Shown here: in pieces, positions 54,696 through 63,188 of the stretch | Position numbering within the stretch: position 1 is the stretch's first letter | Layout: each line of letters opens with the position of its first letter | Assembly: GCA_963667875.2 (NCBI GenBank) | Contig: CAXXGC010000009.1 | Location: 769,893 to 833,892, forward strand | Reading direction: 5' to 3' | Length of the DNA: 64,000 nt | Source: JAEXOD01 sp963667875 | Lineage (GTDB): Bacteria > Bacteroidota > Ignavibacteria > Ignavibacteriales > Melioribacteraceae | Program-made: the position numbers and the translations under genes | The notes under the pieces: model-generated | What the model saw: only the letters and a program-made list of their open reading frames with translations | Databases searched by the model: none | What the model was told of the DNA's origin: nothing

Positions 54696-57491
54696 ATGTT
54701 AAAAAAGATATTTCTCATAATTGTAATATTCCAGCTATTTGGAATTGTTCTATTAGCCCAATACGAATTTCCGTCAGCATATTATCCTTCGGGTGCACAT
54801 CCGCGAATATGGATTAACACAGAAAGACTTTTAACCTTACGGGCGGCAAGAGTTGCAAATACAGCGGAGTGGCAGCGTTTTTATAATCAAGTTACGGTAT
54901 TTATGGATCCTTCGACAGAAATACCAACCGGATGGCCTCAATGGACAAAATACAGTGGAGCAATTCCATATACTGCATTGATGTATCAATTAACGGGAGA
55001 TACCATTTATGCTGCAAAAACATATTATTTTGCATTAAAAGCAGACACAAGTTTTGCAAGTTCTGAAAATTATTGGATTGGAAATTGTGAATATCTTGGC
55101 TGCGGGTACGATTGGATATACGATTATATGAATGCGGCACAAAAAACAGCTTACCGAAAAATAATTACAACATATGCAAAAAACATGTGGCACGTGGCAC
55201 ATTGGGATGGTTACCGCGATACATATACTTCAATGGATTCCGATAGAAACACATTGGGAATGGCACAATATTTAATGTTTGGATGTGCTATTTATGGCGA
55301 TGATAATTATGAGGCAGTAAAACAGTTAAATCGTGCCTGGTTAATTTGGACAAGAGGAACAGGGGATTCAACACGGACAAATTATATGAAACCAAAACCC
55401 GTAAAAAATATTTTGGCTGATGGTTTAGGAGGAATTTATTATACGGGACTTGCTTATTATATGGGTACCGATATCAGGGGAATGAGCCATATATTTTCAA
55501 CATTACGCACAGCATGTAATTATGATTTAAATATAATTCAACCGGAGTTAAAAGTGTTTTGGAAAAATTTAATTCGCGGTATTATTGACCAAACAGATCC
55601 GCCGCAAAGGAATTTGTTAAATGTTGGAGATTGGCAGGATAGCAACGATGTATATAACCAACCTTGGATTTATAGATTTTTAACATATACAATCTGGGAG
55701 GCTTCACAGGCAGGAGATGAAGATTGGGCTGCTTTGGGAAGAGGTTACAAAACTAATTCAATTGCTTACAGGCATGCCGATCAGTTTTCGGAATTCTTTT
55801 TTTCTATGCCCGGTGCACCCGAAACCAATCCGTATACTTCAGATCTGCCGACTATCCGTACAAGCAAAGGAATCGATTATTTGATATTCAGAAATAATTG
55901 GAGTACCTCCGCAACGTATGGAGCTTTTTCCGGTCAGGGTGGTATTCCGCTTGATCACCAAAGTGAAGATCCGGGATGTTTTACGCTTTACCGTGAGGAT
56001 GATTATTTGACAAAAACACTTACGGGATATAGAGATTTTAATGATGCAAGTTTTGTATACAATAATCTTTCAATTGAAAATGGAATGCCGAACAGTAGCC
56101 CAAGAGTACGTACCGGTGGCGAAAAAAAAGCCGGAATGGACAGACACAGAGAAAATAATACATATCCTAAATTTGCTTATGGAATGATGCAGGGAGACGG
56201 GCAATGGAATTTGGGTTTAACCGAATATACTGAGGATCCGACTGCATCTCGACCTGTTAAAACGTACCGCCGTCATTTTTTTTGGAGCGGTGATTATGTT
56301 ATTATATTTGACAGGCTAAGAGCAAAAAAACAAGTTGCAACAACGTACAGACTGCGGGCATTAACCCAGCCTACTTTAGACGGACAGACAATTAATCAAC
56401 TTAGTGTTAATGGTCATCAACGTTTACTTCACCGAACACTTGAACCTTTAGGTGTTAATTATACTTTGTTTGATGAAACGACATTAAGATATAGTTCTTC
56501 AAATCCAACAGGATATTATAATTACGAATTACATACAAACGAATGTAAGTGGCAATATAGATTAAAACCTGCAATTACAGATAGTTTGGATATGTTAAAT
56601 GTAATACAAATGGGTCCGGCCTCAATGACACAATTTGATGAAATGGAATCGTTAAGCAATACGGCAAATGTTGGCGTGCATATTGGTAAATGGAATGTGG
56701 TGTTTTCGAGAAAAGAGGTTTTAAGGGACGGATGTACATATAATTTTACATCTTCAACTGACACAACCAATAATTTAATAGGGGATTTACAGCCGGGGAG
56801 TTATTATGTTTATGCCAATGGGCACCAATTAGGAAATGTTTTGGTAAACAATGAAGATAATACCGCATATTTTACAACAACAAATACAGGTGTTGTAAAC
56901 ATTACTTTAAGCTCATCAGCTCTTCCGGTTGAATTAACAACTTTTACAGGAAGCATTATTGATAATAAAATAAATTTGACGTGGAATACCGCAACCGAAA
57001 AAAATAATTTTGGTTTTTATATTGAAAGAAAAATTGAAAAATTTGAAAAAGAATTTAAACAGCTTGGTTTTATATCGGGATTGGGTAATAGTAATATTCC
57101 AAATGATTATTACTTTATCGATTCGACAGTAATACCAAACGGTAAAATAATTTATCGATTAAAACAAGTGGATTTAGACGGTACATTTTGTTATTCTAAC
57201 GAAATATCAGTAGAATTTCAACAGCCTTTAAATTTTAGCTTAATGCAAAATTATCCTAATCCTTTTAATCCATCCACTACTATTAGTTATGAAATTCCGG
57301 TTAAAAGTGATGTAGAACTTAAAGTATACGATATTCTTGGTAAAGAGATAACAACATTAGTTAACTGTACTCAGATAAGCGGATTTTACACTGTTAATTT
57401 TAATGCCAATAAATTAAGCAGCGGTGTATATATTTATCAATTAACCGCAGGGGCAAACCGAATAACAAAAAAGATGGTGTTAGTAAGATAG
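54696..57491 (+). CDS. heparinase II/III-like polysaccharide lyase with T9SS sorting domain
   Basis: A 931-residue secreted enzyme candidate. After the signal peptide (about 1-21) an alpha/alpha-barrel-like domain (about 30-390) begins HPRIWINTERL and includes NCEYLGCGYDWIYDYM. A beta-sandwich domain follows, with IPLDHQSEDPGCFTLYRED in the place where heparinase II/III lyases carry a conserved His motif. A PVELTTFTG linker module precedes the sorting domain with QNYPNPFNPSTTISYEI and a KKMVLVR ending. It probably degrades an acidic polysaccharide outside the cell. Substrate is unknown. Confidence 0.75.
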   Translation: MLKKIFLIIVIFQLFGIVLLAQYEFPSAYYPSGAHPRIWINTERLLTLRAARVANTAEWQRFYNQVTVFMDPSTEIPTGWPQWTKYSGAIPYTALMYQLTGDTIYAAKTYYFALKADTSFASSENYWIGNCEYLGCGYDWIYDYMNAAQKTAYRKIITTYAKNMWHVAHWDGYRDTYTSMDSDRNTLGMAQYLMFGCAIYGDDNYEAVKQLNRAWLIWTRGTGDSTRTNYMKPKPVKNILADGLGGIYYTGLAYYMGTDIRGMSHIFSTLRTACNYDLNIIQPELKVFWKNLIRGIIDQTDPPQRNLLNVGDWQDSNDVYNQPWIYRFLTYTIWEASQAGDEDWAALGRGYKTNSIAYRHADQFSEFFFSMPGAPETNPYTSDLPTIRTSKGIDYLIFRNNWSTSATYGAFSGQGGIPLDHQSEDPGCFTLYREDDYLTKTLTGYRDFNDASFVYNNLSIENGMPNSSPRVRTGGEKKAGMDRHRENNTYPKFAYGMMQGDGQWNLGLTEYTEDPTASRPVKTYRRHFFWSGDYVIIFDRLRAKKQVATTYRLRALTQPTLDGQTINQLSVNGHQRLLHRTLEPLGVNYTLFDETTLRYSSSNPTGYYNYELHTNECKWQYRLKPAITDSLDMLNVIQMGPASMTQFDEMESLSNTANVGVHIGKWNVVFSRKEVLRDGCTYNFTSSTDTTNNLIGDLQPGSYYVYANGHQLGNVLVNNEDNTAYFTTTNTGVVNITLSSSALPVELTTFTGSIIDNKINLTWNTATEKNNFGFYIERKIEKFEKEFKQLGFISGLGNSNIPNDYYFIDSTVIPNGKIIYRLKQVDLDGTFCYSNEISVEFQQPLNFSLMQNYPNPFNPSTTISYEIPVKSDVELKVYDILGKEITTLVNCTQISGFYTVNFNANKLSSGVYIYQLTAGANRITKKMVLVR

Positions 57492-57510
57492 GAGATTTTT
57501 TTATCCATAC

Positions 57511-57547
57511 CAAAGTGAATAAATTGTAATAATTTATTCACTTTGGG
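57511..57547. terminator. bidirectional terminator hairpin
   Basis: A perfect 16-bp stem, CCAAAGTGAATAAATT (57511-57526) with AATTTATTCACTTTGG (57532-57547), around GTAAT. It sits between convergent genes, 19 bp after one stop and 5 bp after the other, so it probably serves both. Confidence 0.75.
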
Positions 57548-57552
57548 GAATT

Positions 57553-58935
57553 TTATTTTAATAAAGTCATTTTTTTACTTGCCGAATAATTCTGTTTACC
57601 GTTTAACGAACTTACATTAATCCTATAAATATATATACCTGATGGCAAATCTCTTCCATCAAATTGTAAATTGTGTTTACCTACTGAATAATTGTTGTTT
57701 GTTAATAACAAAATTTGCTGCCCAAGAACATTATAAATGGAAATATTTACCTTTGATTCAACTGGCACATCAAATTCAATTGTAGTAATAGGATTAAAAG
57801 GGTTCGGATAATTTTGTTTAATAGAAAAACTTGGATTAAAATTATCTTGAACTGAAACATCAGTAGACGGATCAATAATTGGGTTAATATATTCCCATAT
57901 TTGATTATTTAACAAAAACGGAACCAATAAATTATCTGGGGCATTTCCAAGTCGCACAAAAATAATATTTTTACTTGGAACAATATTTAATAACTGTCCG
58001 TTTTTACCTAATGCCGCAAACATATCGGCCGGTGCATCTTTACACAAAAAACCAGGGAAAACAATTTGCGACTGGGGAATCATATAGGAGTCTTTTCCGT
58101 TTAACCACCATAAATATCCGTACGATTTGTTAAACTGTTGTGATGTGTTTATCATATTGTTAAAATAATTTGTATCGGTGAGAATAGGGTTACCATTCCA
58201 AATACCTTTATTTAAAATTAAAAGCCCAAATCGTGCCATACTGCGTGCACTACTAAAAAACACATTATTATAACCCGATTTTAAATATAACCCAACAATT
58301 CCTGTTTTAACTCTAATTTTTGAAGTAAAATATTGGTTTACGGATTGGCCGGTAGAATTTTCAATTACGCCGTCCAACAATGTGTATAGTGCAGTATGAT
58401 AAGCCCAGCGTGTTCCGGCATCAGCCTTATAAACCAAACATTCGGGTAATGTGCAAAACGAATCGGAAACATTATCATCTAATCCGGTTGTCATTGTTAA
58501 CTGGTGGCGAACTGTAATAAGTGATTCCTTTTCAGCAGTTAAACTTGTCCAATTATTACCAAGGTATTTTGAGGTTTTATCATCAATGGATAAATATCCT
58601 TCCTGCCGGGCTAACCCGACAAGAAAAGCTGTTAGTGATTTACCGGCACTTGCCCAATACCAAATACTATCTTGGGTAAAATTATCAAAATATTTTTCAA
58701 TAACTATTTTACCATCTTTTAACAATAAAAACGCTTTTGTATTTTTTTGCTGTAATAGATCAAAAAGAGGTTCAGCTTTTGTAGAATCCCAGCCAAATGA
58801 ATTAAAAGAACTAGTTTCCCAGTCATTTCCGGTTAATGGAGGAAAATAAATATTTTGGCCAAAAATAAAAATTGGGTTTAAATATGTTAAAACGAAAATA
58901 AAAATAATAAACTTTATATTAAAATTTTTTAGCAT
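57553..58935 (-). CDS. class-C-like serine hydrolase with T9SS sorting domain
   Basis: A 460-residue secreted serine hydrolase of the beta-lactamase/CubicO esterase superfamily. A signal peptide (about 1-26) precedes the catalytic domain. The SxxK motif is Ser96-Ala-Gly-Lys99. The second motif, usually Tyr-x-Asn, reads Tyr179-His-Thr181, so the Asn is missing, which argues for an esterase or peptidase rather than a beta-lactamase. The C-terminal sorting domain has QNYPNPFNPITTIEF, ILGQQIL-like phrases and a KKMTLLK ending. It is convergent with the lyase gene. Confidence 0.83.
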   Translation of the reverse strand: MLKNFNIKFIIFIFVLTYLNPIFIFGQNIYFPPLTGNDWETSSFNSFGWDSTKAEPLFDLLQQKNTKAFLLLKDGKIVIEKYFDNFTQDSIWYWASAGKSLTAFLVGLARQEGYLSIDDKTSKYLGNNWTSLTAEKESLITVRHQLTMTTGLDDNVSDSFCTLPECLVYKADAGTRWAYHTALYTLLDGVIENSTGQSVNQYFTSKIRVKTGIVGLYLKSGYNNVFFSSARSMARFGLLILNKGIWNGNPILTDTNYFNNMINTSQQFNKSYGYLWWLNGKDSYMIPQSQIVFPGFLCKDAPADMFAALGKNGQLLNIVPSKNIIFVRLGNAPDNLLVPFLLNNQIWEYINPIIDPSTDVSVQDNFNPSFSIKQNYPNPFNPITTIEFDVPVESKVNISIYNVLGQQILLLTNNNYSVGKHNLQFDGRDLPSGIYIYRINVSSLNGKQNYSASKKMTLLK

Positions 58936-59533
58936 AATTTAACCAAATGTATTATTAAAAAATAATTAACAATAGAAGAAGTATATTAATTCAACAATTA
59001 ATAAGTGAAAGAAATATTAGTGAAATAAAAAGAAAATAACTGTTACAAAAGAAAGACGAAAAAACGGGAAAAATGTTACAAGCTGTAGGGGGTAAAATCA
59101 AAATCATCAAAAAAAGTATAAAATATACCATAATTTGTTCATTTCAAATAACTTGAACAAAAATTTGGTACTATTGATAAATATTACATTTTTTTATGCA
59201 TAATGGAAGGTATTTTTAATACATTTTGTTTGCAAATCTATTAAGTTGAAATGTATGTTTAATTAACACCGTATGTACACTTATTATCAAAAACTTAGCA
59301 AATTAAATACATTGAATTTTTTAGGAAACCGTTGACTTTAAAACAAATTATTATAATATTCTTATCAAGTTAAATAAAATTGGATATAAATCTTATTCTT
59401 AATAATTACAAAAACCGATAACAAATTATAACACTTGTAAAGTTTATTTTTTGATAGGTTAAAAGGTCTAAAAATTTCATATTATAGCAGTTCTTGAAAT
59501 ATAGAATTAATTTTCTTTAAAAGAGATACAATT
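58936..59533. other. 598-bp intergenic promoter region
   Basis: Divergent spacer between the serine hydrolase and the ErcA-like gene. Apart from a sigma70-like promoter at 59332-59359 it is featureless AT-rich DNA. No frame, tRNA or repeat is supported. Confidence 0.5.
59332..59359 (+). promoter_or_regulatory. sigma70-like promoter of ErcA-like gene
   Basis: TTGACT (59332-59337) and TAATAT (59354-59359) with a 16-bp spacer; TATAAT overlaps at 59352-59357. It implies a leader of about 165 nt before the ATG at 59534, where no stable structure was seen. Confidence 0.4.
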
Positions 59534-60706
59534 ATGAAAAATACTAATGAAATTCAACTAGCTTTAAGAAAATTTGTAGCGCCTGAATATATCTTTGGAA
59601 TAGATGCACGTAAATTGGCATCCAATTATTGTAAAAAATTAGCTGCTGAAAGAGTTTTTATTGCTACTGACGCGGGAATTCAAAAAACAATTTGGATTAA
59701 GGAATTAGAGCTTTCATTACAGGAAGAAAATATTGAATATATAATATTCGATAAAATATCTCCAAATCCCCGCGACTTTGAAGTAATGCAGGGAGCGCAA
59801 ATGTATCTTGATAATAGATGTAATATTATACTTGCAATTGGGGGCGGAAGTGTAATGGATTGCGCTAAAGGTATTGGAATAGTTGTTACAAACAATAAAC
59901 AAATAAGCTATTATGAAGGTATTGATAAAATAGGGAAACCTACTCCTCCTTTAATTTGTATTCCAACAACTGCAGGCACATCCGCAGATGTTTCGCAGTT
60001 TGCAATTATAAATAATACAAAAGAAAAATATAAAATGGCTATAATAAGCAAAGCATTAGTTCCTGATGTGGCACTAATTGATCCTTATGTTTTACAATCG
60101 ATGGATGCTTATCTGACTGCCTGTACCGGGATGGATGCTCTATGTCATGCTTTTGAAGCCTTTGTCTCAAATGCAAATTCACCATTTACCGATTTATATT
60201 CGCTTGAAGCTATCAAGCTGATTCACCAAAATCTTTTGATAAATATACAAAAGCCCGATGATTTGCAGGCTAGGGGTAAAACAATGTTGGGGAGTTTGTA
60301 TGCTGGACTAGCTTTTTCAAACGCAAGTTTGGGATGTGTTCATGCCCTTGCACATAGTTTGGGGGGGTATTTAGATTTGCCCCATGGAGAATGTAATGCA
60401 ATATTACTGCCTCATGTTGTAGATTATAATTTTAATGATGCAGTTGATAGATACCGAAAAATAGCAGAAATAGTTGAATTGCCGGTAGTTGAAATGAATC
60501 AAACGGAATTAAAAAAAGGATTAATTGAATATCTAATTAATTTTAAAAATACTGTAAATATTGTATCTACTCTTAAAAATAAAGGTGTTGATGCAGATAT
60601 TATTCCTGCTTTAGCTCAAAAAGCAATAAAAGATCCTTGTAATGCAACAAATCCCAAAGTACCAAATAAATCCGACTTAGAAACAATTTATAGCGAAGCA
60701 TTATAA
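59534..60706 (+). CDS. iron-containing alcohol dehydrogenase, ErcA-like
   Basis: A 390-residue group III alcohol dehydrogenase. The start LRKFVAPEYIFG and overall length resemble ErcA, an alcohol-dehydrogenase-like regulatory protein of Pseudomonas that works with histidine kinases. The NAD site AIGGGSVMDCAKG is at about 93-105 and PTTAGTSADVSQF at about 144-156. Metal ligands are visible as Asp~200 and His~204 in MDALCHAFEA, a His in CVHALAHSLGG (~273), and His~283 in LPHGE. It is 3 bp from the hybrid kinase gene, so a sensory or regulatory role is as likely as bulk alcohol oxidation. Confidence 0.8.
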   Translation: MKNTNEIQLALRKFVAPEYIFGIDARKLASNYCKKLAAERVFIATDAGIQKTIWIKELELSLQEENIEYIIFDKISPNPRDFEVMQGAQMYLDNRCNIILAIGGGSVMDCAKGIGIVVTNNKQISYYEGIDKIGKPTPPLICIPTTAGTSADVSQFAIINNTKEKYKMAIISKALVPDVALIDPYVLQSMDAYLTACTGMDALCHAFEAFVSNANSPFTDLYSLEAIKLIHQNLLINIQKPDDLQARGKTMLGSLYAGLAFSNASLGCVHALAHSLGGYLDLPHGECNAILLPHVVDYNFNDAVDRYRKIAEIVELPVVEMNQTELKKGLIEYLINFKNTVNIVSTLKNKGVDADIIPALAQKAIKDPCNATNPKVPNKSDLETIYSEAL

Positions 60707-60709
60707 AGT

Positions 60710-62326
60710 ATGGAACAAAACTTTGACGAACAAAGGAATCAGATTATTGGTTTAGGTGAAAACTCTTTTAAGAAGAGTTATTATCCTGAATTGCAGGCGA
60801 AAATTTTGGAGTTGGAAACTTCATACAGGAATGTTGCAAATATTTTTGACAGTATTAATGATGCATTAGTGCTACACGATGAAAACGGTGATATCTATTT
60901 ATTGAATAAACAGGCACAAATATTATTTAATCTAAAAGATGATGAAAAAGCGAAATATAGATTTTTTGATCTGTTGTCCGAAAGGACTGTTTATAATGAG
61001 CTGTTTGAAATTTTTAGAGATGTTTTAAATGGAAATCCGAGAATAATAGGTCTAATTATAAGACAAATAAATAAAGATATTGAAATCAATGTTCAGGCTT
61101 CGCTGAATAAGATTTTTTGGCATGGCAAGTATTTGGTGGTAGCTGTAATTCGTGATTTTTCGGAAAGAATAAAGTTTGAAAATGAACTTATAAGGGCAAA
61201 AGAAAAGGCTGAAGAAAGTGATCGGCTTAAGACTTCTTTTTTACAAAATATGTCGCACGAAATTCGTACTCCGCTTAATGCGATATGTGGTTTTTCAAGC
61301 TTTTTAAGTAATCCCGATATCTCAGATGAAAAAAGGAAAAACTTTGTTTCTATTATACAAAACGGAAGCAGCCGACTGCTTGCAATTGTTTCGGATGTGC
61401 TCACAATTTCAGCTCTGGAAACAAAACAAGAGAAAGTCAAAATAGAAAAAGTATCCATTAATCCAATTGTTTTTGAAATTCTTGAAACTTTTGAACAACA
61501 AGCAAAAAATAAAAAAATTATTTTATCTGCTAAAAGGCAATTAAGCGACAAATTAGCTGAAGTTTATACCGACAAAAATAAACTAGAACAGATAATAACA
61601 AATTTGATTAAAAATGCATTAAAGTATACCAATGAAGGTTGTATTGAATTTGGTTATATTTTAAAACAAAATGAACTTGAATTTTTTGTTAAAGACAGCG
61701 GAATAGGTATTATACCTCAACTGCAAGAAAAAATATTTGAACGGTTTCGCCAATCCGATCAATCATTATCAGCAAATCGGAGCGGGACAGGACTAGGACT
61801 ATCAATTGCAAAAGGATTTGTGGAGTTGTTGAAGGGTAAAATTTGGGTCGAGTCTGAAATGGGAAAAGGTTCGACATTTTATTTTACAATACCATATAAA
61901 CCGGTTAACGAATTAGATAAGTCATATATACCTAACAAAAAAAAGCTTTCGGGCAAAACAGTTTTAATTGCCGAAGATGAGGAAATTAACTTTTATTTTT
62001 TAGAGTTAGTGCTTAAAAAAATGAATTTTACCGTCATTTATGCCCAAAATGGAAAAGAAGCACTTGAAGCGTGTAAATTAAATCCGATTATAGATTTAAT
62101 TTTGATGGATATTAAAATGCCTGTAATGGATGGTTATACTGCTGCAAAGCTTATTAAAAAGTTTCGTCCCGATTTACCTATAATAGCTCAATCAGCTTAT
62201 GCATCGCTGCAGGAAAGAGAAAATTATGGGGATATTTTTGATGAGTATCTGGTAAAACCGATTATGCTGGATAAATTAAATGCAGTAATACAAAAGTATA
62301 TTGAGGCTGAAACCAACAATTTTTGA
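60710..62326 (+). CDS. PAS-domain hybrid histidine kinase
   Basis: A 538-residue cytoplasmic hybrid kinase. It has a short N-terminal coiled region, a PAS domain (about 40-165), HisKA with the phospho-acceptor in NMSHEIRTPLNAICGF (about 182), a HATPase domain with NLIKNALKYT, KDSGIGI and GTGLGLSIAKGF, and a C-terminal receiver domain (about 418-535) with AEDEE, the phospho-acceptor Asp in LILMDIKMPV and Lys in YLVKPIM. No membrane segment is present, so the signal is internal. With the ErcA-like gene 3 bp upstream it resembles the Erc regulatory arrangement. Confidence 0.9.
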   Translation: MEQNFDEQRNQIIGLGENSFKKSYYPELQAKILELETSYRNVANIFDSINDALVLHDENGDIYLLNKQAQILFNLKDDEKAKYRFFDLLSERTVYNELFEIFRDVLNGNPRIIGLIIRQINKDIEINVQASLNKIFWHGKYLVVAVIRDFSERIKFENELIRAKEKAEESDRLKTSFLQNMSHEIRTPLNAICGFSSFLSNPDISDEKRKNFVSIIQNGSSRLLAIVSDVLTISALETKQEKVKIEKVSINPIVFEILETFEQQAKNKKIILSAKRQLSDKLAEVYTDKNKLEQIITNLIKNALKYTNEGCIEFGYILKQNELEFFVKDSGIGIIPQLQEKIFERFRQSDQSLSANRSGTGLGLSIAKGFVELLKGKIWVESEMGKGSTFYFTIPYKPVNELDKSYIPNKKKLSGKTVLIAEDEEINFYFLELVLKKMNFTVIYAQNGKEALEACKLNPIIDLILMDIKMPVMDGYTAAKLIKKFRPDLPIIAQSAYASLQERENYGDIFDEYLVKPIMLDKLNAVIQKYIEAETNNF

Positions 62327-62428
62327 TCTAATAATAATTTAGTTTATAAAACTCAATGATTATCTTTATATAAGAATATTGTCTAACTGTAATTTTAGGT
62401 ATTGGCTTGATCCACATGTTTTAGGAAT

Positions 62429-62794
62429 TTATTTAATTAAAACCATTTTTCTGCTGAATGAAAAATTATTTTTCCCATCTAACGAGGTTGCTTTTATTTT
62501 GTAGATATATACACCTGATAATAAATCATTGCCTTCAAAAAGCAAATTGTGCAAACCCGCTGAAAAATTATCGTTTGTCAAAAGCGAAATTTGTTGTCCA
62601 AGTATATTAAAAATAGAGATATTAACCTTCGAATCTACGGGAATAGAAAATTCAATTTTTGTAGATGGATTAAAAGGATTAGGGTAATTTTGAGCCAAAG
62701 AAAATTCGGCCGGCAAATTATTTATTCCTGCTTCTTGAGCAGACAAATTTGTAAATAATAGTAAAAAAAATATCCAAAGTAAATTTAGCTTCAT
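62429..62794 (-). CDS. orphan T9SS sorting domain directly after a signal peptide
   Basis: A 121-residue protein with a signal peptide (about 1-19), a 15-residue linker, and then a complete sorting domain with QNYPNPFNPSTKIEF and a KMVLIK ending. There is no passenger domain. Its tag closely resembles that of the serine hydrolase at 57553-58935 (for example KVNISI-N-LGQQI and GVYIYKI). It may be a remnant after deletion of a passenger, or a functional minimal cargo. Confidence 0.75.
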   Translation of the reverse strand: MKLNLLWIFFLLLFTNLSAQEAGINNLPAEFSLAQNYPNPFNPSTKIEFSIPVDSKVNISIFNILGQQISLLTNDNFSAGLHNLLFEGNDLLSGVYIYKIKATSLDGKNNFSFSRKMVLIK

Positions 62795-63188
62795 GTTTAA
62801 CTCTCTTTATTTCTGCGCCGGTTCTTTTAAAAATATTATTTGTAAGTCAATTAGACGATTCGGCGTTATTTATACTTAATTATCGAAAATTTTTTAAAAT
62901 ATTTTAGGGGTTGTTAATTAATGAGTTGGTTAAAAAAATAATTGAAGCAAAAAACTATAAAGGAAGGAATATTGTTTGTCCAAATGTTTAATGCTGGTAG
63001 TTATAAATAACACTTGAATATTTTGAAGGAAAATCACTGATTTCGCATCCATGTGGATACAAAACAAGGTTAAGAATTTTACTAAGCGTACTACTTATCG
63101 GTTGCTAAAACAGCTATAAAATATTATGTAGCAATAAGATACAGAATTTAGTAAGTTTGCGCACTCACTAAATTCGAGAAAACGGGGA
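62795..63188. other. 394-bp spacer holding the left end of an insertion sequence
   Basis: AT-rich spacer. It includes a perfect inverted repeat GAATTTAGT (63144-63152) / ACTAAATTC (63167-63175) 13 bp before the transposase start and a smaller GCATCC/GGATAC stem near 63046. One of these may belong to the insertion sequence's left end. The exact end cannot be set without the other terminus. Confidence 0.35.

Noticed and set aside
61093..61551. 152-residue open frame on the minus strand
   Set aside because: It lies fully inside the hybrid kinase HisKA/HATPase region and has no family motif; it is an antisense shadow of the real gene.
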